From assembly GCA_017621975.1 (NCBI GenBank), contig JAGARW010000043.1, positions 1 to 63,341 of the forward strand: a stretch of 63,341 bases of DNA. The letters run 5' to 3'. The translations under genes were made by a program, and so were the position numbers. This stretch comes from Lachnospiraceae bacterium (GTDB lineage: Bacteria; Bacillota; Clostridia; Lachnospirales; Lachnospiraceae). Below the pieces are notes generated by a model that ran no database searches, was not told the DNA's origin, and saw nothing but the letters and a program-made list of their open reading frames with translations. This document shows, one piece after another, positions 23,415 to 31,096 of the stretch (position 1 is the stretch's first letter; each line of letters starts with the position of its first letter).

Positions 23415-23538
23415 TTATGTAAACCGCAAGGGTTTTTAAGACTTTTTAAGGCTTTTAGCACATTTCACCGGTCCGTTTCAAAGTTATGTAAACCACAAGT
23501 CAAGCAATCGACAGACAAACAATTATGTAAACTGCATG
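23415..23538 (-). repeat. Three 16-bp direct repeats, possible IS21-type terminal remnant
   Basis: TTATGTAAACCGCAAG (23415), TTATGTAAACCACAAG (23484) and TTATGTAAACTGCATG (23523). On the minus strand each reads C-TGYRGTTTACATAA-like. Variable spacing (69 and 39) of such repeats resembles the multiple terminal repeats of IS21-family ends. No transposase gene is present. Confidence 0.5.
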
Positions 23539-23559
23539 CCGTAACAAAACATCTGCAAA

Positions 23560-23596
23560 AAAAGGAATCCCGAAGTTTTTCTCCGGGATTCCTTTT
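23560..23596. terminator. Bidirectional terminator
   Basis: AAAAGGAATCCCG/CGGGATTCCTTTT, a perfect 13-base stem with an 11-base loop, between the truncated binding-protein gene and the convergent ferritin-like gene. Confidence 0.85.
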
Positions 23597-23616
23597 CGTT
23601 GATTTAGATTAGAGCG

Positions 23617-24960
23617 TCAATACGTGACCTGACCGCTTTCCGTACTCATCACGCAGCGGCAGTCGCCTCTGCTCGTTCCGCATACCTGCGTCGACGGAGG
23701 CGTCGCTCGTACCTCCCGCCCGATCTGCGTGTTATCCGATTTGCGGTCGCGCAGCTCCCTGAGCGGATTCGGCGCGACCTCATAACGGTAGTCGCAGCCC
23801 CTCGCCGAGATTCTTTTGCAGATCACATTATGGCTTGCAACGCTGCCGACGTCGCCGTTCATAAAATTCTGATACCAGTAGAACTTATCGTCCGGCTGCA
23901 GCTGCATCAGCGGCACGACGTATTCCTTTTTCTGCGTATTGCCCGTCGTCGTGCGGATGATCTCGCGTACATATTCAATGTTCGGACGCAGCGACAAAAG
24001 CTGCGGGAAATCGCCGCACGGAATCACCTGACGCCAGTCTTTGCGCTCGTATTCCCAAAGCATATCCTTCGCCATATGCAGATGCGCGATTTCCTGCGCA
24101 AGGCACTGCTCCCAGATACCGCAGACATACGGATCGACCTCCGTCATCATTGCGGAATAATACAGATAACACTCCGTATATTCGTGCATCAGCAGATCCT
24201 CAAGCCACGTCGCGTCCGTGTCCTTCAGGCTTTCATACTGACTGACATGCTCTTCCTCGATCATGCCGATCTCCTGATACAGCCGCCTTCCCAGGTCAGA
24301 TCTGTCATACAGAGCCGCCACATTCATATAGTAATTCATCGTCTGCTGCTCCGCCGCCGTAATAATGCCGACGTTCAGCTTTGTCTGAACGGTCGCCTCG
24401 CGGTTTTCAATATGATGAAAAATACTGTCCGTCGGATAGCGGTGCTCGGATATCGTCGGACGGGCGGGCGTGATCTCCGTATAACCGCCGACAAGCTTTT
24501 CCGGGCAGACGCCGTATTCATAATCGAGCAGATTTGAATACCGGTACAAATGGTCAAAATCCTCGAGCAGCGCAAAATTCAGCGCGTTTTTGACGTTACA
24601 GTCGGATTCCTGCTTTGCCAGCGCCGCCGTCAGATCGACCGCAAGCTGCTCGTATGTGATCGTATGCTCCAGTATCGTTTCATTTTTCGGCTTCAGGCAG
24701 CTGATCCGCTTCTGCTGCTGTTGCTCCACCCTGCGCATAAGCGCCAGCTTTCTCCTGATCTCATTGTTGCCGCAATGCCTTGAATAATTTCTCGAAAACC
24801 ACTGCGCTTCAAACTCCGTACCGTTCATCAGGACGATACGGCATTTCGTATACGGATTTACCGTTTCTTTGTTGTACGGACACGGATACATCGTATCCCA
24901 GTCCATAAACCATTTCTCGACCGGGATCGGTTTTTCTTCAAATGGGTTAAAGGTCTGCAT
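23617..24960 (-). CDS. Ferritin-like domain protein (large, Cys-rich tail)
   Basis: 447 residues. The middle (about residues 125 to 300) is a four-helix set with metal-type residues: LLEDFDHLYRYSN, IGMIEEEHVSQYES, LMHEYTECYLYY and CLAQEIAHLHMAKD, giving E-x-x-H pairs of a diiron ferritin/rubrerythrin-like core. An N-terminal part (FMDWDTMYPCPYNKETVNPY) and a C-terminal tail with C-x7-C-x-C flank it. It may be an oxygen- or peroxide-scavenging or oxidase-type protein. GGAGG precedes ATG 24960. It stands alone. Confidence 0.65.
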   Translation of the reverse strand: MQTFNPFEEKPIPVEKWFMDWDTMYPCPYNKETVNPYTKCRIVLMNGTEFEAQWFSRNYSRHCGNNEIRRKLALMRRVEQQQQKRISCLKPKNETILEHTITYEQLAVDLTAALAKQESDCNVKNALNFALLEDFDHLYRYSNLLDYEYGVCPEKLVGGYTEITPARPTISEHRYPTDSIFHHIENREATVQTKLNVGIITAAEQQTMNYYMNVAALYDRSDLGRRLYQEIGMIEEEHVSQYESLKDTDATWLEDLLMHEYTECYLYYSAMMTEVDPYVCGIWEQCLAQEIAHLHMAKDMLWEYERKDWRQVIPCGDFPQLLSLRPNIEYVREIIRTTTGNTQKKEYVVPLMQLQPDDKFYWYQNFMNGDVGSVASHNVICKRISARGCDYRYEVAPNPLRELRDRKSDNTQIGREVRATPPSTQVCGTSRGDCRCVMSTESGQVTY

Positions 24961-25014
24961 AGAACCTCCGGTTTTTTCTGTTACTTTAGTCTATGCAGAA
25001 TTCCCCGAATATTG

Positions 25015-25992
25015 TCATCCCAAACGACCTTTGATATATTCTTCGACCTCGCTTTTTTCCGGCATGACCTTCAGGGCGCCTCGTCTTGTCGTGATCAGAC
25101 TGGACGCGCCGTTTGCAAACGTCAGCATTTCAAGAAGATTTTCTTCCGTCAGACCGTCCAGACCGTGCTCCAGCACATAATTCAGAATGCAGGCGCAGAA
25201 CGTATCGCCCGCTCCCGTCGTTTCGATCGTATTCGGATTCAGGAATGGCTGAGCCGTTACCTTTTTGTCCCCATAATACGCGATGCTGCCTTCCTTGCCG
25301 AGCGTAGCAAGCAGAAGCCGGATATTGCCGTAGCGGGTCCTGATCCATTCCACCCCGTCCTCGATCGTCTCAGTGCCGGAAACAAACAGAATCTCGTCGT
25401 CCGAAATCTTGAGCACGTCGCACTGACCAAGCCCGTATAAGATCTGCTCCTTCGCGTCGTCGAGGCTCTTCCAGAGCGGCGGGCGCAGGTTCGGATCAAA
25501 CGAGATCAGGATGCCCGCCTCCTTTGCGGCTGCGAGTCCTTTTTTGGTCGCTTCTCTGACGCCTTCATGCGTCATGGACAGCGTCCCGAAATGAAACAGC
25601 TTCGAATCCCGGATCATCTCTTCCTTTACCTCGTCGGCGCGCAGCATCATATCCGCGCCCGGGTTACGGTAAAAAGCAAAATCGCGGTCGCCGTCCTGCG
25701 CCGTATGTACGAAAGCGAGCGTCGTATGCACCTCGTCGTCCATATACAGCCCCTTCGTATCGATCCCAAGCCCATCCAGCGTTTTTTTCAGCATCCCGCC
25801 GAACTGATCCCGTCCGACCTTTCCGAGAAACGCCGTCTTCTTGCCGAGCTTGTTCAGCATCGCAAGCACGTTGCACGGCGCGCCTCCCGGGTTTGCCTCG
25901 AACATCGGATTGCCCTGACTGCTGACCGTATTCTCTGTAAAATCGATCAGCAGCTCTCCCAAAGCAAGTACATCATACATTTTTTCTGCCAT
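25015..25992 (-). CDS. scrK: Fructokinase (PfkB family)
   Basis: 325 residues. Opens with VLALGELLIDFTEN, has NPGGAPCNVLAMLNKLGKK (PfkB signature 1 region) and ETTGAGDTFCACILNYVL (signature 2, with Glu in place of the usual first Asp). Normal length for bacterial fructokinase. It phosphorylates fructose to fructose 6-phosphate. AGGAGGAAGATAAAG precedes ATG 25992. It is the last gene of the module 1 transcript that includes a lyxose/mannose-type isomerase, so the sugar may be isomerised to a ketose and then phosphorylated here. Sugar specificity within PfkB is inferred. Confidence 0.82.
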   Translation of the reverse strand: MAEKMYDVLALGELLIDFTENTVSSQGNPMFEANPGGAPCNVLAMLNKLGKKTAFLGKVGRDQFGGMLKKTLDGLGIDTKGLYMDDEVHTTLAFVHTAQDGDRDFAFYRNPGADMMLRADEVKEEMIRDSKLFHFGTLSMTHEGVREATKKGLAAAKEAGILISFDPNLRPPLWKSLDDAKEQILYGLGQCDVLKISDDEILFVSGTETIEDGVEWIRTRYGNIRLLLATLGKEGSIAYYGDKKVTAQPFLNPNTIETTGAGDTFCACILNYVLEHGLDGLTEENLLEMLTFANGASSLITTRRGALKVMPEKSEVEEYIKGRLG

Positions 25993-26079
25993 CTTTATCT
26001 TCCTCCTATTTTTATCGGTACTCTTGATACCGCTGTTTCCTTATCTAATCCGCAAAAGCAGACTGCCGCCCTTTCTCTG

Positions 26080-27576
26080 CTACGGATCCTTCCCGTCTTG
26101 TCTGTCGCAATACAGATGCCGCCACGGCGTTGCTGACGAAAGCATGGAAAATTCTTCCTTTGATATTTCGATCAGCGTACCGGTCCCGTCGATACGCAGC
26201 AGCCTCTCCGCAAGCGTCATCGAATCCGCCAGATTGATCGCCAGAATCACAACGGCGATCTCTTTTTCCAGAAACGCTTCGATCAGCTTCCATATCTGGA
26301 TTCTGTGCGGAAGATCCGCTCCCTTAAAAGGCTGAATGCAGAATACGATCTTAGGTCTCTGCAGCAAAATTCTTGTATACACAAGCTGATACTTCTGCAT
26401 CTCTGTCAGATCCTCCATCTGCATCGAAAATACTTCTTCCCCAAGCGCCTGCCCGTATTCTCTCCGCACGCTTTCTTTGATTCTGCCCTCTCCCCATCTC
26501 TTCGGGATTCTCCGAAACAATCCGAAACAAAGATTATCCATGTAGCTCATGGACGGAAAGATCATGCTTCTCGTCGGCTGTTCCGAAATAATGGCGACCT
26601 CTCTGCTGTCCTTCAGCGTAATCTGCCTGCCTTCCAGAAAAACCGCCCCGTCATCGGGCGTAACGTCTCCCGTCAATATGCCCGTCAGCTTTTGGAATAC
26701 AACATAGTCCATACTTTGAATGACAATGCATTCTCCTTTATCAATCCTGATATTTAAGCGTTTCAGGGAACCGCTGCAAATATTGCGCAGCTCCATAGCG
26801 GCGTCCTTCTCCTGCCGTCTGTCCTGACGGCTGTTCATATGCCCGCGCACAAGCCGGTTATAATTTTCAGGATAATCCAATGCGTCCGGCGTCATTTCCG
26901 ATTCCTGAAAGACCTTCTGAATGCGCCCGTAGGAAAGCATTGCCGCCCTGTCGCAAATCTGGAGTATCTCTTCAAAATGCAGGCTGATGTAAAGGAAGGA
27001 AATGCCCTGCGCCGCGTACTTTCTGATAATTTCATAGAGCTTGCGCAGCTCCGGCTCGCTGACCAGCGTACTGATCTCGTTCAAAACGATCAACCGGTGT
27101 CCCATCACGACGGCGCGCAATATCTCCACGACGACACGTTCAAACGAAGAAAGCTTTTCCACATAGGAATCCGCAGAAATACCGATGCCGATATCGCGCA
27201 GAAACGGCTCAAGCTGCCTGCGCAGAAGCCCCGTTCTTATGATCTCCTGATGGAATCCCTGACGGATTACAAAAATATTGTCCGCCACCGTCATCCGTTC
27301 CACAAGACAGCTCTGATTCTGAATAATGCTGATCCGGTTGTGTCCCCGTTTCGCTTCCTTCCATGAATTGATCCTCTCGCCGCCGTAATAGACAAAGCCG
27401 TCTTCGAGCGGCAGATTCCATTGCAAAAGCCTCAGAAACGCTGCAAGACCATGTCCGTTGACAGGAATAACGCCCATAACTTCCCCGCGGTAGATCTGTA
27501 GATTAAAATCTTCAAGCTGCGTCATTCCCTTTTCCACATAGGTAACCCGCTCCATGCGGAATATTTCCTGTCTCAT
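26080..27576 (-). CDS. RbsA-like twin ABC protein with lost ATP-binding motifs
   Basis: 498 residues, the length and two-domain layout of RbsA/MglA. Both nucleotide sites are degenerate: Walker A at residues 35 to 47 reads GVIPVNGHGLAAF with no Lys-Ser/Thr; the signature reads LSSFE (142 to 146) instead of LSGGQ; Walker B is RLIVLNE (Asn for Asp). In the second half CIVIQSMDYVVFQKL replaces the P-loop, and PKIVFCIQPFKG the Walker B. It should not hydrolyse ATP. It starts by ATGA overlap with the histidine kinase gene and so probably works with the two-component system, perhaps as a regulatory stand-in that contacts the permease. A true RbsA is encoded at 34001. Confidence 0.8.
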   Translation of the reverse strand: MRQEIFRMERVTYVEKGMTQLEDFNLQIYRGEVMGVIPVNGHGLAAFLRLLQWNLPLEDGFVYYGGERINSWKEAKRGHNRISIIQNQSCLVERMTVADNIFVIRQGFHQEIIRTGLLRRQLEPFLRDIGIGISADSYVEKLSSFERVVVEILRAVVMGHRLIVLNEISTLVSEPELRKLYEIIRKYAAQGISFLYISLHFEEILQICDRAAMLSYGRIQKVFQESEMTPDALDYPENYNRLVRGHMNSRQDRRQEKDAAMELRNICSGSLKRLNIRIDKGECIVIQSMDYVVFQKLTGILTGDVTPDDGAVFLEGRQITLKDSREVAIISEQPTRSMIFPSMSYMDNLCFGLFRRIPKRWGEGRIKESVRREYGQALGEEVFSMQMEDLTEMQKYQLVYTRILLQRPKIVFCIQPFKGADLPHRIQIWKLIEAFLEKEIAVVILAINLADSMTLAERLLRIDGTGTLIEISKEEFSMLSSATPWRHLYCDRQDGKDP

Positions 27577-28619
27577 GATAGCATCCCTTTATTTTCCGGC
27601 TCATTCGGGGTAAACGGAATCGTAATTTCCACGTCGGTTCCTTTATGAAGAATCGAATAAACATGCATTCCGTATTCCTCCCCAAAGATCAAGTGGATTC
27701 TGTTATTAACATTCGCAAGCGCAATGCCGCCCTTTTTTTCTTCCTCATGGTCTACGATATTATTCCCGTTGCGTCTTAGTCTTCCGTTCAGCTTTGCAAG
27801 CGTCTCTTCGTCCATACCGACCCCGTCGTCCGAAATACGGATAATGAGCCTGCTGCCTGTCGCCTCGAACGAAATACGCAGGTTGCTCGTTCCGATCTTC
27901 TGCTCTGTTCCGTGAATGATACTGTTTTCCAAGATCGGCTGCAACGTCAGCTTCGGAATTCTGCAGTTCATGATCTCCTCGCGGTCCTCCGGCGGGCATT
28001 CGATATGGAGCCTTAACCTGTCGCCGAAACGATACTGCTGAATGCTGAAATAAGTCGCGCAGTTGTCCAGCTCTTCTTCAACCGACACAAGATTTTCGAC
28101 CTTCGTGATCGTATAACGGAAAAACTTCGCAAGAGCCTCCGTCATATCCGCGATGCTGTCCAGTCCGGCGATCAGCGCTTCTCCGCGTATGCTTTCCAAC
28201 GTATTATAAAGGAAATGCGGATTGATCTGATTCTGCAGCGCCAGGTACTGCGCCTGTCTTTTATTTAAATCCATCATTTGCGGAGACTTGAATATCTGAT
28301 CCATCGTCTCGATCTGCTGCCTCGTCGAAGGAACCAGCAGCGGCAGGCTGAATATTTCCTCATCTAATATAATATAACCTTCCAGAAAGCGCTTCACGAA
28401 CCGTTCGCAGCGCCTGTACGGCGCAACGATCCAAAACCAGATAAGAGCCATGTATATGCCGGATGCCGCCAGATACGCAAGGGGCTTCCACAGATCTGCT
28501 TCGCCGTGCACAAACAGCGCAAACTTCCGCAGCGACTGAATCAGCAGAAACGCAAATACGACCGACGCAATGAACGCAACGCGGTTCGATATATAATGAA
28601 AAGGATTTGTTTTTTTCAA
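27573..28619 (-). CDS. YesM/LytS-type sensor histidine kinase
   Basis: 348 residues. Two N-terminal membrane spans (about 12 to 32 and 45 to 68) with almost no external loop, then LQNQINPHFLYNTLESIRGE holding the phospho-acceptor His, and an ATPase domain with LQPILENSIIHG (N box), ISDDGVGMDEETL (G1) and GGIALANVNNRIHL (G2). With hardly any sensing domain outside the cell, it must get its signal from a partner, such as the degenerate ABC protein, the permease or the binding protein in the same operon. Nine bases after the response-regulator gene; overlaps the degenerate ABC gene. Confidence 0.85.
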   Translation of the reverse strand: MKKTNPFHYISNRVAFIASVVFAFLLIQSLRKFALFVHGEADLWKPLAYLAASGIYMALIWFWIVAPYRRCERFVKRFLEGYIILDEEIFSLPLLVPSTRQQIETMDQIFKSPQMMDLNKRQAQYLALQNQINPHFLYNTLESIRGEALIAGLDSIADMTEALAKFFRYTITKVENLVSVEEELDNCATYFSIQQYRFGDRLRLHIECPPEDREEIMNCRIPKLTLQPILENSIIHGTEQKIGTSNLRISFEATGSRLIIRISDDGVGMDEETLAKLNGRLRRNGNNIVDHEEEKKGGIALANVNNRIHLIFGEEYGMHVYSILHKGTDVEITIPFTPNEPENKGMLS

Positions 28620-28628
28620 TGTCCGCTC

Positions 28629-30218
28629 CTACCCGTACAGCTTCCGGTACGTCGCGGGCTTTACGCCCGTCGCTTTCTCAAACGTATGTGTAAAATGCTT
28701 CAGATCGTTGTAGCCGACCTTACGGCAGATCTCCGCCGCAGGGATATTGCTCTCCCGCAGCAGCCGTTTGGCTTCTTCCATCCGCAGATTGATCAGATAT
28801 CTGGCAAAGCCTTCTCCTTCCGACTTTTTGAAAAGGACGCTGAAATAAGCGCTGCTCAGTCCGACAACGCTGCTGACCTCTTCCATTGTGATCTGCTCGC
28901 TGAAATGGTTCTGAATATACTGCTTTGCCTGACGGATCGGCCTAATGGACGTCTCCTCGCGCTTTTTTTCCAACTCTTCCAAATGGCTTCGCTGCAATGC
29001 GCGGAGCGCTCCAAACAGCTCTTCCATGCTGCCGCACCGCTCACACCGCTCTTCGAATCTCTGAATTTCCTGCTCGCGCCCGGCAAGCTCTAACTGACTC
29101 AGAAACAAGTGTCCGCACGAACGCACAAGCTCTGACAGCTCGTAGCCGTAAACCGTTTTTGCTCCCTCTATACTGCTTTTGATCTGATCGATGACCGCAT
29201 CGGCTTCCTCGACGCTGATGACCTCGATGGCATGTGTCATCAGCCGCAGATATTTCTCCAGCAGATTCTGCTCATGCAGCCTGCCCTCCGCAGGCGCCCC
29301 ATCCAGTACGCGTCCTGTCCCCCGAAGCAGCCTTTCCTGAATAATAACCGCCGCTTCCCGGATCGAAAGCGGCAGATCCTCCGGTTTCCCCACGGCGCTG
29401 CCGACCGACGCGGAAAAGGTAATCGGACCGTACAGATTTTTCTGTGCCTCCAACTGGTTCAGGCAGTCCTTCAGGCTTCTTTTGATCTCCTGTCTCTTTG
29501 ATTCTTTGTAATTCATCATACCGATGCAGGCAGTGTTTTTCCAGTAAAATATCATTTCACAGCAGCGCGGATGCAGGTTCCGCTCAAGCATGTTCCGCAC
29601 CTTGTCCATCACGATCGTCATCCCGGATTCGCTCATTTCCTCGGTTTTTCCGTCGATCTGTATACGGAACGCCTGAAACAGCCCACACTCGACGCGCAGA
29701 TAATATTCGCTGCGCATTGTCTCAAGAGAAAGCGGTATCTCCCTGCCTTCCGCAAGCTGCCCCATCAGTCCCTCCTGCAGACGTCTGATGTCGTTTTCAC
29801 TTTTCTGCAATAGCTGCTGCATATCCGTAGCCGATTCCTTTCGTTCGGTCACACGCCCTTTCAGCTTTTGCAGCGTCGCATGCAGTTCTGATTTATTGAT
29901 CGGCTTTAACAGATAATCCCCGACCCCGAATTTGATCGCCCTCTGGGCATATTCAAAATGCGCGTATCCGCTGATGATAATAATTTCCAGCGTTTCATTG
30001 CTCTTTTTCACCGCTTCGATCAATTCAAGACCGCTGCAGCCCGGCATTTGAATATCCGTAATCAGGATTTCCGGGCGCAGACTTTTCGCCATTTCTATAG
30101 CCTCCAGCCCGTTATGCGCAATGCCGGCAACTTCCATCCCCATCGAGTCCCAGTCGACAAGCGCCTGAATCAGCTTGCAGATACGTTCCTCATCGTCTGC
30201 AATCATCACCTTCAGCAT
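28629..30218 (-). CDS. AraC-type response regulator
   Basis: 529 residues. Receiver domain at 1 to 120 with ILITDIQMPG carrying the phospho-Asp, a long helical middle part, and a C-terminal AraC DNA-binding domain (SAYFSVLFKKSEGEGFARYL, then KVGYNDLKHFTHTFEKATGV). GGAGGGGAAGAA precedes ATG 30218. It pairs with the kinase encoded next and most likely controls the sugar operon it belongs to. Confidence 0.9.
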   Translation of the reverse strand: MLKVMIADDEERICKLIQALVDWDSMGMEVAGIAHNGLEAIEMAKSLRPEILITDIQMPGCSGLELIEAVKKSNETLEIIIISGYAHFEYAQRAIKFGVGDYLLKPINKSELHATLQKLKGRVTERKESATDMQQLLQKSENDIRRLQEGLMGQLAEGREIPLSLETMRSEYYLRVECGLFQAFRIQIDGKTEEMSESGMTIVMDKVRNMLERNLHPRCCEMIFYWKNTACIGMMNYKESKRQEIKRSLKDCLNQLEAQKNLYGPITFSASVGSAVGKPEDLPLSIREAAVIIQERLLRGTGRVLDGAPAEGRLHEQNLLEKYLRLMTHAIEVISVEEADAVIDQIKSSIEGAKTVYGYELSELVRSCGHLFLSQLELAGREQEIQRFEERCERCGSMEELFGALRALQRSHLEELEKKREETSIRPIRQAKQYIQNHFSEQITMEEVSSVVGLSSAYFSVLFKKSEGEGFARYLINLRMEEAKRLLRESNIPAAEICRKVGYNDLKHFTHTFEKATGVKPATYRKLYG

Positions 30219-30299
30219 TTCTTCCCCTCCATCCTGACCGTACCTCCATTATTCTTTATTTTATCAGAAGTTTCACCGTTTGAAAACCTTATCCGTCAT

Positions 30300-30986
30300 T
30301 TATCTTGCCGCCGGATATTCCGTGCAGAGCAGCCGGTAAGGCGGCTCGTCCTCTTCGATCGTCGGGAAGCGTCCCATTTTTTCATAGAAACGGTTATCCG
30401 TGTTGTCGTCGTTGCACTGGCTCACCTCGCCGATCAGTACCGGTCCGCTTCCTTCCTCAACCTCAAAATCATGATACATATACGGATAGATGCTGATGCT
30501 CTCTCCCGGCGTCAGCTTCACCTGCGTTCCTGCCGGAACAACGACTTCCCGTCCGTCCAGATGCACATGCACGTCCCCCGCCTTATCCAGATCTTCCTCC
30601 GGCGTGGAGTTGTAAACGCGGATGAGCAGATTGCCGCCGCCGCGGTTAATGATGTCCTCCATCTTACTCCAATGGAAATGCATCGGGGAATACTGCCCTT
30701 CTTTGATGTAAAGCAGCTTCTCCGCATAGCTTTTCGTATATTTGTCTTTCATCTTCAGATTGCCGTTGCGGATCGTAATCAGGGAAAATCCGACCTTGTC
30801 AAAATCACCGAGTCCGTAATCCGTAATGTCCCATCCAAGCATATTGTCCCTTACCTCGTCGTAATCGTGTCCTTTTTCCTGCCACTCCTGCGGTGTGAAA
30901 TGGCAAAACGGCGGCAGGGAAACCCTGTAATCCTGAATCATCGTTTCCATTTCCTTTAACGCTGCATTGATTTCACTTCGTTTCAT
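30300..30986 (-). CDS. D-lyxose ketol-isomerase family sugar isomerase (cupin)
   Basis: 228 residues from ATG 30986 (AAGGAGAGCTT before it). Cupin metal site: MHFHWSKMEDIINRGGG (His, His, Glu) and SIYPYMYHDFEVEEGSG (His). The family converts D-lyxose to D-xylulose and also acts on D-mannose to D-fructose. It is placed between the binding protein and the regulator of module 1; the fructokinase at the operon end would take a ketohexose product onward. Which sugar is used is not shown by the sequence. Confidence 0.8.
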   Translation of the reverse strand: MKRSEINAALKEMETMIQDYRVSLPPFCHFTPQEWQEKGHDYDEVRDNMLGWDITDYGLGDFDKVGFSLITIRNGNLKMKDKYTKSYAEKLLYIKEGQYSPMHFHWSKMEDIINRGGGNLLIRVYNSTPEEDLDKAGDVHVHLDGREVVVPAGTQVKLTPGESISIYPYMYHDFEVEEGSGPVLIGEVSQCNDDNTDNRFYEKMGRFPTIEEDEPPYRLLCTEYPAAR

Positions 30987-31038
30987 AAGCTCTCCTTCCG
31001 GCATATCGCCTTTCTATTTTTTGTTTTCTTCTATTACA

Positions 31039-31068
31039 AGAAAACCGCCGGTAGGGCCGACGGTTCTC
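31039..31068 (-). terminator. Hairpin between binding-protein and isomerase genes
   Basis: On the minus strand AGAACCGTCGG-CCCTA-CCGGCGGTTTTCT with a short T run. It probably lowers expression of the downstream isomerase and regulator genes relative to the binding protein. Confidence 0.6.
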
Positions 31069-31096
31069 TTATTTACCTTTTCTAATGAAAGAAAAA

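Noticed and set aside
24869-25440. Long plus-strand frames opposite the fructokinase and ferritin-like genes
   Set aside because: They lie antisense to genes with clear families, have no ribosome binding sites, and their protein sequences show no domain; they reflect codon bias of the minus-strand genes.
26080-27576. Degenerate RbsA as a pseudogene
   Set aside because: Full length, no frameshift or stop, strong coupling to the kinase gene and motif loss in both halves while the fold pattern is kept; this is more like a retained non-enzymatic protein than decay.
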